Below, piece after piece: positions 35,860 to 47,813 of a stretch of 64,000 nt of DNA. Each line of letters begins with the position of its first letter. Position 1 is the stretch's first letter. Source of the stretch: Aspidiotus rigidus (lineage: Eukaryota; Arthropoda; Insecta; Hemiptera; Diaspididae); contig JAVHKY010000010.1 in the NCBI GenBank assembly GCA_035079385.1, positions 1,054,001-1,118,000 on the forward strand, in the 5' to 3' direction. A program made the translations under genes and the position numbers. Below the pieces are notes generated by a model. That model had not been told where the DNA came from, did not search any database, and saw only the letters and a program-made list of their open reading frames with translations.

Positions 35860-37640
35860 TTTACTTATGCGTGTAATCCATACATGTTTAGTATAAGCTT
35901 TTATATTGCTCTATGTTAAGCTTATGTTAGGCCTGGTGTAGTTCAGTATACTGTGTAGCCCAGAATAATGGAGGCTAAGAGTAGTACCCCAATTCTGAAA
36001 TCTACAAGTTTGACGTCATCAGCCGTGATCTGAAGGCCTATAGCACAAGTAATAGAGACTGGAGGAAGGCTTAGGAGCGGAGTGAGTGATCGCGCAAATA
36101 GAAGAAAGTAAGGAAGAAAGAGAGCCCAAGCTGTCTTGATGACGTCATTGCCAGTCATCATGGATGGTTGTGACGCCACAATGTTCATATCTATACGAGG
36201 AGAATGAGCGGAGCGAGTGAGCCCCTCGTATGCTGGACAGCATACCAAAAAGGGAGATGAACAGGCGGGGAGCTAGATAGCTTATCTTACAGTACACCAC
36301 ACCTATGTTAGACACAAACTAGACCATGATTTCATCAGAATGCAGGTGTGGCCTTAAAATAAAAATGAGGTCTGTCAGAAAATCTCTTTTTTGACGAGAG
36401 GATGTGCGAAGTACTAATCGAAAGTCTCCTCGTGCCTTATCATTCATTTCGTTCGTCGTATGCGAGATTTGAAATAGCATGTGATTCGTCGAAAGACTTC
36501 GTCCTTCGAGTCCGAACGAACGGCGAGTTTATTTTATGTAACCGGAATGACATACTCGGAGTAAGAGTGATGCCGCGGAACTTCGAAATATTTTCGTACT
36601 TCTTGGACTTGTAAAATTTTTTATTTTAAATTCTTGGACTTGGAAATATTTTCAACTGTTGGACTTGGAATTATTTTCGAATTGTGGGACTTTGAAATAA
36701 TTCCAACTGTGGGAGACAATCAAAAATGAAAGATTTTACTAGTCCAAGAAGTATGAAAACATTTCAAAGTCCAACAGTTGAAAATATTCCAAGTCCAAGA
36801 ATTGAAAGTGAAAAATTTTACAAGTTCAAGAAGTACGAAAATATCTCAAAGTCCGGCGGCATCACTCTTACTCGCTTCTTACTCCGAGGATGGCAGTAAA
36901 CCGACGCGTTACCCCATCTCGGTTGCATAAAATAAACTCGCCCCTTCGCCCAAAGACATGAACGAACGAGATGAGTTGATAAGGTTCGAGGAGATTTTCG
37001 ATTAGTATTTCCCACATCCTCTCGCTTTTTTGGGGGAATTGATGAAAATGTTGACATTAAATTTTGGCTAAATTAGAGGATGACAGTATGGTATCCTCCC
37101 ATCTCGGTTGAGAGTCGAAATTTTAACGGGAAACCTGAAAAAACGTTCGTCGTTCGGCCGGCCGGCAGAGCTCGAAGCTCGAAAATTTTCCAAGTCCCCC
37201 TCCCCATCACATATGTGTATAGCGGTGACGTCACAGTTTGATGATATCATAGGTCAGCCTTGTCACGTCACGATCTGATGGTGTCGTAGATCAGTTTTTT
37301 CTAAGTCCCCTCCTTAGTGAGAATGACAATTACCACAATGAGTAAATGAACGAAAACCGACAAATACTGCAAAGGTAAAATGTACGAAGAGAAGCTCCAA
37401 AGTCCATCCTGTGAAGTCACAATTTGTTGACGTCATAGGTCAGCCTTGTAACGTCACAATCTACATTTTTAAGATCCCAGATGCCCAAAAAAACAGGTTC
37501 CCTGCCACCCTTCGTTCAACTCCGTTAAAAAACCCGTGAGTTGTTTTTCCAAGTCCCTCTCCTATCATGTAGGTATAGCTCTAGAGTCCAAGTTTTTGGT
37601 TTAACGGCACACGACGCATTACAAATTTTTCGAAAAAGGT
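35860..37640. repeat. TGACGTCA-rich dispersed repeat, copy 2
   Basis: Parallels 30,900-32,040 in its words and ends with the same AAACAGGTTCCCTG / AACTCCGTTAAAAAACCCGT module near 37,490-37,535. It is split by the long hairpin at 36,395-37,024. Confidence 0.7.
36395..37024. repeat. Long hairpin with ~300-bp arms
   Basis: The left arm from 36,395 (CGAGAGGATGTG) to about 36,705 matches the reverse complement of about 36,730-37,024 with scattered mismatches and small gaps. Shared internal words include GAGTAAGAGTGATGCCG and TTGGACTTGGAA. The loop is only about 20-30 nt near 36,715. No ORF is shared. Confidence 0.85.
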
Positions 37641-39480
37641 TCCCTGTTAGAAAAGGTAGAAGTCTAAGACTTCGAGGGGATAGAAAATACGGGGCTAAAA
37701 CGATTTCATTTGCTGAACAGAGGAAGGGTGGTGAACGGTGTATGGAACGTCTTTCCTAATATAATTAGTACACGATCAAGCGATTCGAAGCGTTGTTCTG
37801 TGCATACTTGGCAATTTTAAATAGGTAATACGTTGTGCTCAAAGCCTGAAGTAAGGGTACTTTCAAGATGAACATTCACCAAATTGCGATAGTTTCATCT
37901 CTCTCGCAATATCATCACCTGATGTACGAGATGAAATATGCTTTATTCTACTACTAAAGAGACAAATGAATGCGTTGAAGAAGGCTTGTAAGAGAGTGTG
38001 TAGCAGCACTCTAGAAATTCCGCAATAGTAAAGCTAGGCTATGTCCCAAAAAGAATGGAATATTTCGTCGTGAAGAGAGAAAAAAAAAAAAAAGATATCG
38101 AAACACGATCGGATCGTGTTCTCAGCTGATACTTACATTTTCCTCGTGCAACTCATAAAGAGCTATGAATCATTATAACACTATACAAGTCTACGCAATA
38201 GAGGCTCCTGCAGATTAACTTGTTAGGACGTAATTTTGGAAGCCGTATGAACTTGTCAGCATTGTTCGTACGTGAAGAAGTACGCGCATTCTGATTAATA
38301 CTGCGCCAACTGATAGTAATCTCGTTAACCGAGTCTTAGGTGCACGAACGACTATAATTTTAAAATGAATTAATTTTTGTTTTCGGTTCTTGTTGACTTC
38401 TACATGCACAAAAAAAGAGTATATAATTTGCCCGTGAAAGTGCCCATGTTCTTGTTTACTTTTTTCGTTTCTTGTATTTCACGCTCGCCTAATGAAACAA
38501 TAAATTACGTTGATTTGAGCTGCGGTTAATTACATATACCTGTAGCGCATTTATAGGCTCACCTGCCCTAGATTAGAGCGGTATATTAGAGACGAATTTT
38601 TATGGGTCTGAATTTTAGCCGAAAAGTTGGCGGTTCGAAAGTCCCAATGCCGGTACCGTTACATTGTTGCACGCGCGCAGACTAATCAAATTGATAAGCA
38701 TCCGCTGTCTCCTTCAGTTAATAATAACGACTCGTAATTTCAAAGATTATTTTTTGCTAAAAAATTCTCGTTGATTATTTCCTGAATGTTTTAAACAAAA
38801 CTTCTCTTGATTATAGAACTGTCCAGACGTTCACATTGGTACTTATCTAGGTATAGGTCGTTTAAAAATACTCAACAAGACTAAGGAATAGAGTACGTTG
38901 AAAGTCAGTTGCAGTCAAGCTACAATTATATTCATTCAATTTCGGTTGATTAAGCTATTATAAGAGGAGGAATTTAAATAATTAAAAATCACTCACTCCG
39001 TACTTCTTACCTTGAGGTAAATTTGGGGTGCTGAATACATGTGTAAAAGTGCATTCCGTTCTCACGACCATTTCGTATAGGTACTGTTGCACTGCACTCG
39101 CAGATAGAATTACGAATTGCGAGGGTCATATCGCGGTGCTTATCAATTTAGCGGTATTGTTGCCTGTGTGTTGCCTCTGAGTTCCTAGCGGCGTATGAAA
39201 AAGTTCGCGAGGCAAACCTCCGAGTCTTACCCATGTACTTTCTCCCTCGTTGATATGCTGTTCGTAGGGGCTGCTATTAACGTGCTAGGGGAATAAGGTA
39301 CAAGCACGTATAAATTTACAGTGTATTTCGCGGCTAGTTTCGTTATGGCGAGCGATACATCATCAGGCGTAGTAATGAAAGGAACTGAGACCAAAGCGTG
39401 CAGGGCAAGAGTACAAAGAAAAAGAAAACGAAAACGAGGCTAGGCTAAAGAATAAAATCAATGAAACAGTAGAGAAGAGT
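37640..39480. other. Intergenic stretch
   Basis: No supported gene or repeat structure. Confidence 0.4.
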
Positions 39481-39489
39481 ATGACTCAT

Positions 39490-39810
39490 GTCATTTAATG
39501 TATTAGAGGCATCCGCTTGATCATCAAGCGCTGTCTTAAATTCCTCTAGACGATCCCATAATCTTCCTTTAGCGGCAGATTGTAGGATGGTCACCTTTAC
39601 CCCATCGAAACCTTGTGCTGAATCGAAACAATGCCTGGCTATCGCAGATTTTTAGGGGGTAGTTTAGTCTGTAAGCGCTGTGATGCTCCTTCAGACGTTC
39701 CTTTAAAGAGCGGCCGGTTTGGCCGATGTAGAAGGCGCCACACATGCAAATTAACATGCAGACTCCACAACGTTGGAGGGGAAGGATCGTGTCCATTGAC
39801 ATTGGATCCG
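39490..39810 (-). pseudogene. PLE GIY-YIG endonuclease fragment
   Basis: The minus strand reads CMCGAFYIGQTGRSLKERLK, EHHSAYRL, then after a frameshift ARHCFDSAQGFDGVKVTIL and GRLWDRLEEF. That is a GIY-YIG domain (Y-I-G with the conserved following R) in the form found at the C-terminus of Penelope-like elements. No RT lies upstream of it; it is a remnant. Confidence 0.75.
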
Positions 39811-39902
39811 TTCCTCTAAGTTACGGCTATCCATAATAAACGCGAAAAATACGAATACTCCGAACGGAGAGTAAACCTTGCAAACCGCAGAAAATACAAA
39901 AC

Positions 39903-39936
39903 GACGAGCGCTTTCGGTTAATAAACCATCTTCAAG
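39903..39936 (-). ncRNA. Hammerhead-like motif of a PLE tail
   Basis: Minus strand CTTGAAGA, stem GGTT/AACC, GAAA, GCGCTCGTC. It fits the CUGANGA-stem II-GAAA-stem III-GUC order with one extra U in the core. It precedes the GIY-YIG fragment, suggesting the end of one PLE copy abutting another. Confidence 0.5.
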
Positions 39937-40564
39937 CCTGAAATGAAAGCAACTGACGAACAAATGAGAAGAACGAGGTATAAAGATCGTCCAAACGAGA
40001 AATCACGGTGTGAGTCATAAACCAGTTCGATCAGGCCGTACGAGTTGAGTACAGTGATACCGGCAGTGTTGCGATGACGCATCTAATATATAAAGCAGAA
40101 AGTTTGTCCGTCCGTCCTCCTGTCCGTTTATAACTCGAGAACTACTGGGCCGATCGCTTTCAAACTTTCAGGATATATTGTCCTCATCCCAGAGCAGCAC
40201 ATAGACTCATAAAAATAAAAATTTGACGGGGAGGTGCTGAGTAATTTCAAAAAAGGGCGAAAACAATGACTTTTTTCAATATAAAGGAAAACGGGCATTA
40301 TCGAGTACTGAAACTGCTTTGCGCTGTACGTTAGACCTACGCGCGTTGAGTGGCGCTGTTTCGAAAATTGAATTATTGTGATAACTCGAGTATAACTCAT
40401 TTTTATGAAAAATTGAAGAGAACAAAAATTGTAGCCCCTGTAATTTCCTTTCGAATGAGCCCGGTTCCAGATTTTTAGGAGGAAATTTTGTGACTACAGT
40501 ATTCGCTGTATTTCCATACCAAGTAAGTTATTTTATTCAGTTTTAAAAACACCTACATAAAGGA

Positions 40565-40979
40565 TTTTTCACAACACTAACGGTGAAAACGCAACTTTTC
40601 GCCACTTAAAACGATGGCGAAAATGGGTTTTATCACAAGTAGTCCGTAGAACTGTGGTGAAAAATAAGAACTGTAGTGAAAAACGAAGAACTGTTGTGAA
40701 AAGTAAGTGAAGGCGTGGCGAAAACGTAAAACTGTAGTGAAAAGTAAGAGAACAGTGGCGAATACGTAGAGATGAAACTGTAGTGAAAACTGAGGTCAGT
40801 GAACTCCATTCTCTCTGAGGTAGGTACAATGGTACGATGAACAGTGTTGTAAGAACTTCCAAAAAAACGCTGTGAACTTCCATTATTCTTCAGTGCAGCC
40901 AGGTTCCTATTATTTTATCGTTTTCGCCATCGTTTTCGTGACAAAAAGTTGCGGTTTCACCGTCAGTGTTGTAAAAAAT
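40565..40979. mobile_element. Foldback element with internal minisatellite
   Basis: About 58-bp inverted repeats (CACAACACTAACGGTGAAAA at left; right end complement CACTGACGGTGAAACCGCAA) flank a degenerate ~20-bp tandem repeat of the type GAACTGTAGTGAAAACGTAA. It is nested in the Helitron candidate. Confidence 0.6.
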
Positions 40980-40983
40980 ATAA

Positions 40984-41117
40984 TACTCGACAAGCGGTGA
41001 GAACTCGCGTTTCACTCGGAGTTTCAGAGCAACCAATCACGCTCGCTACGCTCGCGTGATACTCGGTTGCACTGAAACTCCTTGTGAAAACGCTCGTTTT
41101 CACCGCTTGTCGTGTAA
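40984..41117. repeat. 134-bp hairpin
   Basis: Arms starting CGACAAGCGGTGA and ending TCACCGCTTGTCG pair along about 60 bp with a short loop near CTCGCTACGCTCG. It directly follows the preceding foldback. Confidence 0.65.
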
Positions 41118-41759
41118 CATACTATTACATCCGGTATCTCATACAAGAACCAATGTCTAGACACGGTGCGCACTGCCTATGGGCTAGCGGAAATGACCCT
41201 TTTTTTTACCTGTTGTCCGTGTGTTTTCTTAGGGACTGGCAAAATGTCGATGGATTTGTCTGTATTCTGCTGCGATACAGGCTTCACGCGTTAAGTCAGC
41301 TCTCAAGTGAATTAGTGTGTAAAAAATTCAATTTGGTGATTTTATTTTTTTGCGACTCGGAACTTTGATATTTTATAAGTACAGTCGCAGTTTTTGGTGT
41401 CTATTTTCTTATTTTTGAACTGAATAGTTGTGAATTTTGCAAAACTCTTTCCACTGCTTCTTTTTTAAGAATTCATCTGAATTCCAAGATACCTACAAAA
41501 CACACATACCTATAAGATACAGATACCTATAAAACACAGATATCTACTCAACACACAGCTAGCGGTCAGGCGCGCCGGATGCGCGTCGCCAACCGCTAGT
41601 TATCTCTATATATACTCGAGGGCGATGCGCTTTCGTTACGAATTCTCCTTATGGAGGAGCTTTTCGGATCCTTCGCGGAAGCTGTGGCCACTGTTTATCA
41701 AATGCTGACTCCCCTAAGCGTCCCTTCTCCTAAGACTTCAGGTGCTCAGCTACTCTAAC

Positions 41760-43470
41760 TTTCATTTGGTGGCTGGTCTCATACCAATATAAAAGCCTCC
41801 ACAATCCCCACATTCCAACTTATAAACACCACTCCTCTCATCAATGGGTATGGGGTCCTTCAGTCTCACAAACAACCCCTTAACTGTTGTAGGGTCGTAG
41901 AACGCGGGTCTGAAGCCAAACGGGCGGAGGGCCCGACCCAATTGGAGGGAGAACTTCCCCAGAAAAGGGAGACTGATCCAACGCAACCGGCGATCACGGA
42001 TCATGTCTCGGGGGAGGGAGGTGCGGTTTCCTCCGAACCATCACGTCAACTCGACATTGACCCCATTCACTCTAACCAGGTGTTTTATTGTGAGTACTTC
42101 TTTCTTAAAAGCAGACTGACTCAACGGAATACGAGTCAGGCTGTGAACTAGGCTATGAAATACAGCCATCTTGTGAGCAACAGGACCGAACGAACCACCG
42201 TGGACTAAAACATCGGTCGTAGTATCTTTCCTGTAAATTCCAAACTTATGGATACCGTCTATTATAGAGATCGATAAATCCAAAAAGGTAATGGAAAATA
42301 CCCCTATTTCCAACGTAAATTTGATGGAAGGGTACCAGGAATTGAGATATCTCAGAAACTCACCAACGAGATCTGGGGGACCAGTCCAGGTGCATAGAAC
42401 GTCATCAACGTACCTGTGCCAATAGTGAATATGATTAAGTAACACCTGGTTCGAGGTAAAAAGGTCAAGTTCGAACTTGGACATGAAAACTTTGGAGATA
42501 AGAGAGCCTAAAGGTGATCCAATAGGGATCCCTACTTCATCAGGGAACTCGAAAAATTTTCCTTCAAATTTACAGTAGTTAAGAGACCAGCAGGTATTCA
42601 GAAGATCGAAAAATTCCTGAAGCTCATTGTGAGGAATGTTGGCTCTGACGAGTAGTAGCAGCCTTGGGAATATTCGGGAACAAACCAACAACATCAAAAG
42701 AGCAGATGGTCGTTCCCGGGAGAAGACTTACGCCCTTCAGGACGTCAGTTAAAGAGGCCGAATTCAAAACCGAATGAGGAGATTCAAAATCAATGCGATT
42801 TTTGAACCATCGGTCAAGGAATTTGGCAAGGAGGTAAGTGGGGGAGGAGACGAAAGAAACGACGGGTCGTATCGGGGTATTGTTCTTATACACTTTAGGC
42901 AGCCCGTAGAGGAGGGGGGGTGTAGGGTTAGGAACAAGGAGGGTGTTTATCAGAGCAGAGCCTCACTCCTGTTGATGACACTCCTAACTTCTTTGACGTG
43001 CTTCGGGAAGCTAAAATCCTCGCTCTCTTTAGCACCACACTGCTGGAGGACCTTGTGGACCTTGGAAGAATAGGCGGATTCTCCATTACCTCAACAGAAT
43101 TTCCCTTGTCCGTCTTAGTGACGATTAAATCTCCCTCTTTAATCTTCCTCTTTAAACCTTGAATCACTCCTTCCAATTTATTACTCATGCGGGGGAGGGG
43201 GTTATTGCGGACTATTTCGGCACAAACTTTCTGGGTATTAAAACCAGGGCCAATCTTAACAGCAAGATCCGCAACAACATTAGCCAAGGTTTCATCTTTC
43301 TTGAGGGGAGGTAGACTAAATTTCAAACTTTTCTCAAGGAGGGCTGTTTCGTCACCATTGAACACTACCCGACTATTATTTATGAGGGAGGGATGGAATT
43401 TGTGAACGTCAACACCATCACTCGACCCTTCCTCAACCACATCACCATTAACCTTCACTAGAGAGGACAA
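41760..43470 (-). pseudogene. Penelope-like element, decayed
   Basis: In minus-strand order: an N-terminal region (43,470-42,928) with LEKSLKFSLPP and IVTKTDKGNSVEVME, the PLE 'DKG..VV.M' block; a frame change; then TPIRPVVSFVSSPTYLLAKF and SFDVVGLFPNIP (42,893-42,624). After another frame change come GIPIGSPLGSLISKVFMSKF and YVDDVLC, the RT catalytic box, then ITFLDLSIS and YRKDTTTDVLVHGGS (42,697-42,041). Finally GKFSLQLGRALRPF and the start of GIY-YIG, VYKLECGDCGGFYIG (42,004-41,762), where it stops short. At least three frame breaks and a missing 3' end show it is dead. Confidence 0.85.
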
Positions 43471-44013
43471 CTTCTTATTTTTCTACTCCCTCAACTTCAC
43501 CTCAAACTTCCGACACTTTAAATTGACGTCCCGCATAAAGTCAATTTAAAGTGTGCCCTATAAAACTCGAGTGACCCACCCTTGGCCTATCCCGAAAGAA
43601 ACGGCTTCACCAATGTTCACGGTAAACGTAATTCTGAACATTTTGGAGCTTCGCTTCTGTCTTAGTTTGAATTTCTCGTGTACTATTATAAATACGCGCT
43701 CTCTTCATCAACAACTTCTGATTCGTCGCACAAAATTCGCAAATCTTGGCGCTCACAATATTGCGTTGAATCGTTCTTCACTGTGTTTATTTTCTAAAAC
43801 TAAAATAAATAATGTACGTTTCAACAACACTGTCGTGCAAGCTTACGTACGTAAATTATTTGAATTTGAAATTCTCATTTGTTGGTACGAAAAAAAAAAT
43901 GGAATCACCTACAAAATTCAATTATTGCTGAGAAAATTCGTCAAATTTCCATACTAGAAAGATGGAAGAAAAGTGTGGAAGTGGATCGCTTTTCAAAATT
44001 ACAAAAATATTTC

Positions 44014-44085
44014 TTCCCGTGCCGGGAATCGAACCCGGGCCTTCTGGGTGAAAGCCAGATATCCTAGCCACTAGACCACACGGGA
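44014..44085 (-). tRNA. trnE-TTC: tRNA-Glu (anticodon TTC)
   Basis: 72 nt, cloverleaf complete: acceptor TCCCGTG/CACGGGA, anticodon arm TCTGG-CTTTCAC-CCAGA with TTC at 34-36, T arm CCGGG-TTCGATT-CCCGG with the internal B box, discriminator A. Box A is TGGTCTAGTGG. A TTTTT run about 8 nt downstream on the minus strand can serve as pol III terminator. No intron. Confidence 0.97.
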
Positions 44086-44322
44086 TATGTCGATATTTAG
44101 GCAACAATTAGTTTTTAGGATTGCCAGAAAATGTCGAGAGTTGGCGATTGAAAAGAGCAAAGAACGCGCTGTTTTATGGGAACTTGAAATTTCTTCCGCA
44201 TCACACTCTAATTTACTTCTTCGTCTTCTTCTGTTCTGGACTTGAAATTAAGTCGATATTTTCTTCAAGTTTCCTTCTGAAAAGTTGAAACTCTTCTTCC
44301 ACCACTCCTTCTTCTGTAAGTC

Positions 44323-44891
44323 CTACGATTTTTCAAAGTCCATAAAATAGATCAGAGCTCTCGTTCTTCTCATAACCTTTACTCTTTTTTTTTCTCTTCC
44401 TCTCTTTGCTCTTATGACTTTTTCCATGGGTTTACTCGGACCACTTCCCTTCTTTTTGAAATCCGCGTTTGTACGACCATGACCTTGGGACAGGAAAATT
44501 TCTTTCGAAGTACCTCCCCTAATTCCTGTAGGTTCGTACATGACCTGTAGTACGATGTAAGCCCAACGTAGAGGACAACGAGATAGGAACACACCTACCA
44601 CCCTCCACGTTGATCGAAGTAGACTTTATTGACATTTAACCCCAGAAGCCGATGTTGAGGTTCAGAGTCGGTACGACCAAGTGCAGTATCAAACACAAAA
44701 ATACATCCAGGTTGTGATATGAGACCGACACCAGCTCCCAAAATCTCCCAATACCCATCTTGGTGTTCTGTTCTAGCATTCGGACTGTTGGAATCTGCAA
44801 TGGAAGTCACTGGATCACCAAATTGTGTAGGTAAAATATGGTCAGGACTTAGCAGCATCTCGACAAAGACTGTTCTAAAAGTACGCCGCAC
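44323..44891 (-). other. Two overlapping unrecognised ORFs
   Basis: Frames 44,891-44,595 (98 codons) and 44,601-44,323 (92 codons) run on across a frame change. Composition is less AT-rich than the surroundings and includes YWEILGAGVGLISQPGC and FDTALGRTDSEPQHRLLGLN. It reads like decayed coding sequence, perhaps a retrocopy or transposon piece, but I recognise no family. Confidence 0.3.
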
Positions 44892-45733
44892 TGAGATGTA
44901 TTAAAGGAGCCTGTTCTAACTATTACCTAATAACATGGATCAGTCGTCTGGGTGTACAAGCCCACAGGTCATCAATAGGGTTGACAGTGAAGTGCGAAAA
45001 CAGTTGGAAGTCTCTGTCTCCAAGACGGCAGTGACGACAAATTACCTTTGGGATCTCCTTGACCTATCCCATCATTCTATCACTTTTTTCCGCCCCCTCC
45101 AAAAAAGAAGCTTATATATAGTGTACTAGGCAGGCTACAAACGTATAGTTTGTTTTTACTGCTCCCGTCTCCGAAAATATGACGTGGTGGTCGTCATGGG
45201 TTCTTGAACCACCCTCTCCGCTAATGATAAACTTAGAATTGACGCAATCGTTTGTACTTTGTTGGTACACTACGCGAAAGGTTATTTGACCCAGTCTTGG
45301 CCCACCCTGAATATAAACTGACTACCCCACCAATCTTGGTCAATGTAATTCCAAAAATTTGGGGATTCTACTTTCATCCTAAATTTTACATGTATTATTA
45401 TAGATGAATTATATTCACTCGTCGAACATCACTCGCAATACTTCGCTCGCTGTTTTGTGTCATCTTTATCTTTCTTCAGTTGTGTTTACTAAAACTAAAA
45501 TAAATAATATGTTCAACGTCAGTGTCACGCAAGCTTATGTACGTGAATAATGATTAAACTTGAATTTATCACTCGTTCGCACGAAACAAAATTAGAGTCA
45601 CTTACGAAATTCAATTCTGTATTGCTCAGAAAATTTGTCGAATTTTCGAAATAGTGTTCTGTAATTGCTCCAGATATTGAAAAGAATTGTACTCGTAGAA
45701 GTACGATGCTTTTCAAAAATACAAAAAGATTTT

Positions 45734-45805
45734 TTCCCGTGCCGGGAATCGAACCCGGGCCTTCTGGGTGAAAGCCAGATATCCTAGCCACTAGACCACA
45801 CGGGA
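45734..45805 (-). tRNA. trnE-TTC: tRNA-Glu (anticodon TTC), second copy
   Basis: Identical over all 72 nt to 44,014-44,085, with a T-rich terminator after it on the minus strand. Confidence 0.97.
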
Positions 45806-46399
45806 TATGTAACAATCTGTGCGACAGTTGGTGCCAAAAAATGTAGGGGGTTGATAGTATTTACTCTGTCTATTGAAACGGGCGGGAAAACAGTTTTATG
45901 AAGAATTTGAATTTTATTCTTTTTTCTTCTTCTGTTCAATTAAATCGAATTTTTTTCAAGCACCCTTCTAAAAGGTGAAATTTTTCTCTTCTAGTCAAAG
46001 TCCTAGGATATTTAATTACGATCTGTCTTTGGAAATAGGTCAGCGTCTTCTCTTTTTTTCCTCGGGCATACTTATAGTCACTGGTCTACCTTACGACAGA
46101 TTTTTTTTTTCTTTCCGTTCAGCGCGCATTCCAGCCAGTATCATGGAGGAGAATGGAGTTCACTGCCTTAGGATGGCAAAATTTAACGTACAACAAGAAT
46201 ACCACACTAGATATAGCAGATTGCTGTTGGAGTCTCTTCTTCTTTTTTCTTCAAGATCAATCAGTCTTCCTCTTCTTTCTGCACATTTGTATGAGGATGA
46301 TACACTGGGTTCGAGTAGGCCATAGCGTGGTTCTGCATTTGCCTGCTCCATTCCAGGACTATCTTTTTCTTCATGACAGTGGGTGCAAATGCAATCACC

Positions 46400-46760
46400 T
46401 GGATCCATGCTTCTTCGGAATACGGAGGCTACCATACTACTCGGAAAAGGCGCTTCATCGACTCCACTGTCTTGAGAAGACCGACTAAGCATGCCCAATC
46501 ACGCCTTCACGTGCTGTGGTCCATCATCCCGTTCTTGGTTGCACTGCGAACGTGTTGACTGCTTAACTTTCTTTTAAACCTCATGAAGGTACTTGTTGAA
46601 GCAGCCATGGCCACACAACACATGCGTCAGGTGAAAATTCCTTCTGTAGGGTATCTTCATTAAGTCAGCCCATACTGAGGCACCATATTGGAGGATCGAT
46701 AAGACGTCCTTGCCTCTGTCGATTTTCCCACGTTTACTAATAATGAGATTACACAATTTT
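46400..46760 (-). pseudogene. LINE C-terminal fragment
   Basis: The minus strand reads YGASVWADLMKIPYR, LTHVLCGHGCFNKYLHEV, then CNQERDDGPQHV: the post-RT 'YGA.VWAD', 'LTGHGCF..YL' and CxxC...H blocks typical of R1/Jockey-related LINEs. Truncated and frameshifted. Confidence 0.7.
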
Positions 46761-46832
46761 GCAAAGCCCGTATTGATTCACCTCACTTGAAACCAAAGAA
46801 AACCGAAAAACAACAATACGAATCTCAATCTA

Positions 46833-47690
46833 TACTTTTTATCCTTCCATTGAATTCACTGTGAAGATCGGGCGTTCTGAGATCAATTTCCTTGATCTCA
46901 CGATCTCCCTCCTCCCTGATAGGTTGGACTTTCAAGTCTATAGGAAGCCTACCGCTACAGACATCCTCATCCACGGATCGTCTTTTTGCCCCTTTTCTCA
47001 CAAGATTGCTGCTTTTAACTCATTTGTTCACCACCTTGTTTCTGTCCCCCTTTCTCAGTCTGCTTTTGCGAAGGAAGTCTCTATCCTTCAGCAATTAGCT
47101 ACTGTTGATATGGTTAATATTGGTATCCACGACCTTGTCCGGAGGAAAGTTACTAAGGTAGCTCTCCAACGGACCACCACCTTTACCCAATCCCCCCGGA
47201 CAGTTCAGAGGAAGTATTCTGTCCTCCTTCCTTATCTCCCTAAACTTGGGGATGTAATTAAGACCTGCAACAGGACTCCCTTGTTCTACCCTTGTTTAAA
47301 GCCTGGGAGGCTTCTCCCTAATGGGAAAGATTCGACCCCTCTCTTGTCTAGGAGCGATGTGTACCTACTCTGTTGGCGCAACTGCCCGGTGTGTTATGTT
47401 GGTGAGACCGGCCAAGCGTTCCGGACTAGAATTAATGATCACATCTCCGCTTATGCCAACGGAAATTCTACAAAATCTGCGTTTGCAAAGCACCTCTTGG
47501 AAAAGGGCCACCTGGCGGAGATGAAGTTATATTGCACCTCGAAGACAACTTCCGTCGGCGAATAGCTCTCGAATATATCGAAATCGTGAAAAAGAAGACA
47601 CATCTCACGCCTATGAACTGGTGAATCGCGCCGTTTATGAGGATGAGCTCATTAATAAAGTTTACTCTAATTCACCGCAATATGAATGTA
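46833..47690 (+). pseudogene. 5'-truncated Penelope-like element with GIY-YIG domain
   Basis: The frame 46,861-47,565 begins inside the RT thumb (SEINFLDLTISLL, YRKPTATDILIHGSS, HKIAAFNSFVHHL, PLSQSAFAKE). It then runs through the linker to a complete-looking GIY-YIG start VYLLCWRNCPVCYVGETGQA, FRTRINDHI and FAKHLLEKGH. A frame change near 47,560 precedes the end (SNISKS then KKKTHLTPMNW). Upstream RT parts are missing, as usual for PLE copies. Confidence 0.85.
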
Positions 47691-47783
47691 CTGAAGTATG
47701 ACACATGTCATTTTCTTGTTTCTTCTTGTAATTGTTATCTGACGAATTTGTAATTGATTTAGTTGTAGAGTTCGGTTTTCATT

Positions 47784-47813
47784 CTGATGATGACAGCCTT
47801 GTCGAAAGACGTC
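47784..47813 (+). ncRNA. Hammerhead ribozyme motif in PLE 3' tail
   Basis: CTGATGA, then T, stem GACA/TGTC with loop GCCT, then GAAA, then GACGTC ending in the cleavage-type GUC. This matches the core order of hammerhead ribozymes known from Penelope-like elements. Stem III is only about 3 bp, so activity would need a dimer. It lies 100-250 bp after the GIY-YIG frame. Confidence 0.6.

Larger units (their letters stand above)
40082..41599 (+). mobile_element. Candidate non-autonomous Helitron
   Basis: The 5' end TCTAATATATAAAGCAGAAA is followed by TCCG repeats and TAACTCGAGAACTACTG, and the 3' end is CTAG at 41,596-41,599. A GC-rich hairpin GGCGCGC..GCGCG.CGCC (41,569-41,590) sits just before the CTAG. 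The insertion lies between A40,081 and T41,600. These are the Helitron hallmarks: TC start, hairpin, CTRR end, A|T target. No Rep/helicase is encoded. Confidence 0.7.
43560..45960. repeat. Tandem segmental duplication carrying tRNA genes
   Basis: About 43,560-44,230 and 45,285-45,960 are diverged direct copies (shared CTTGGCC, ACTAAAATAAATAAT, CACGCAAGCTTA-like words, and the tRNA). The tRNA part is identical while the flanks have diverged clearly. Confidence 0.7.
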
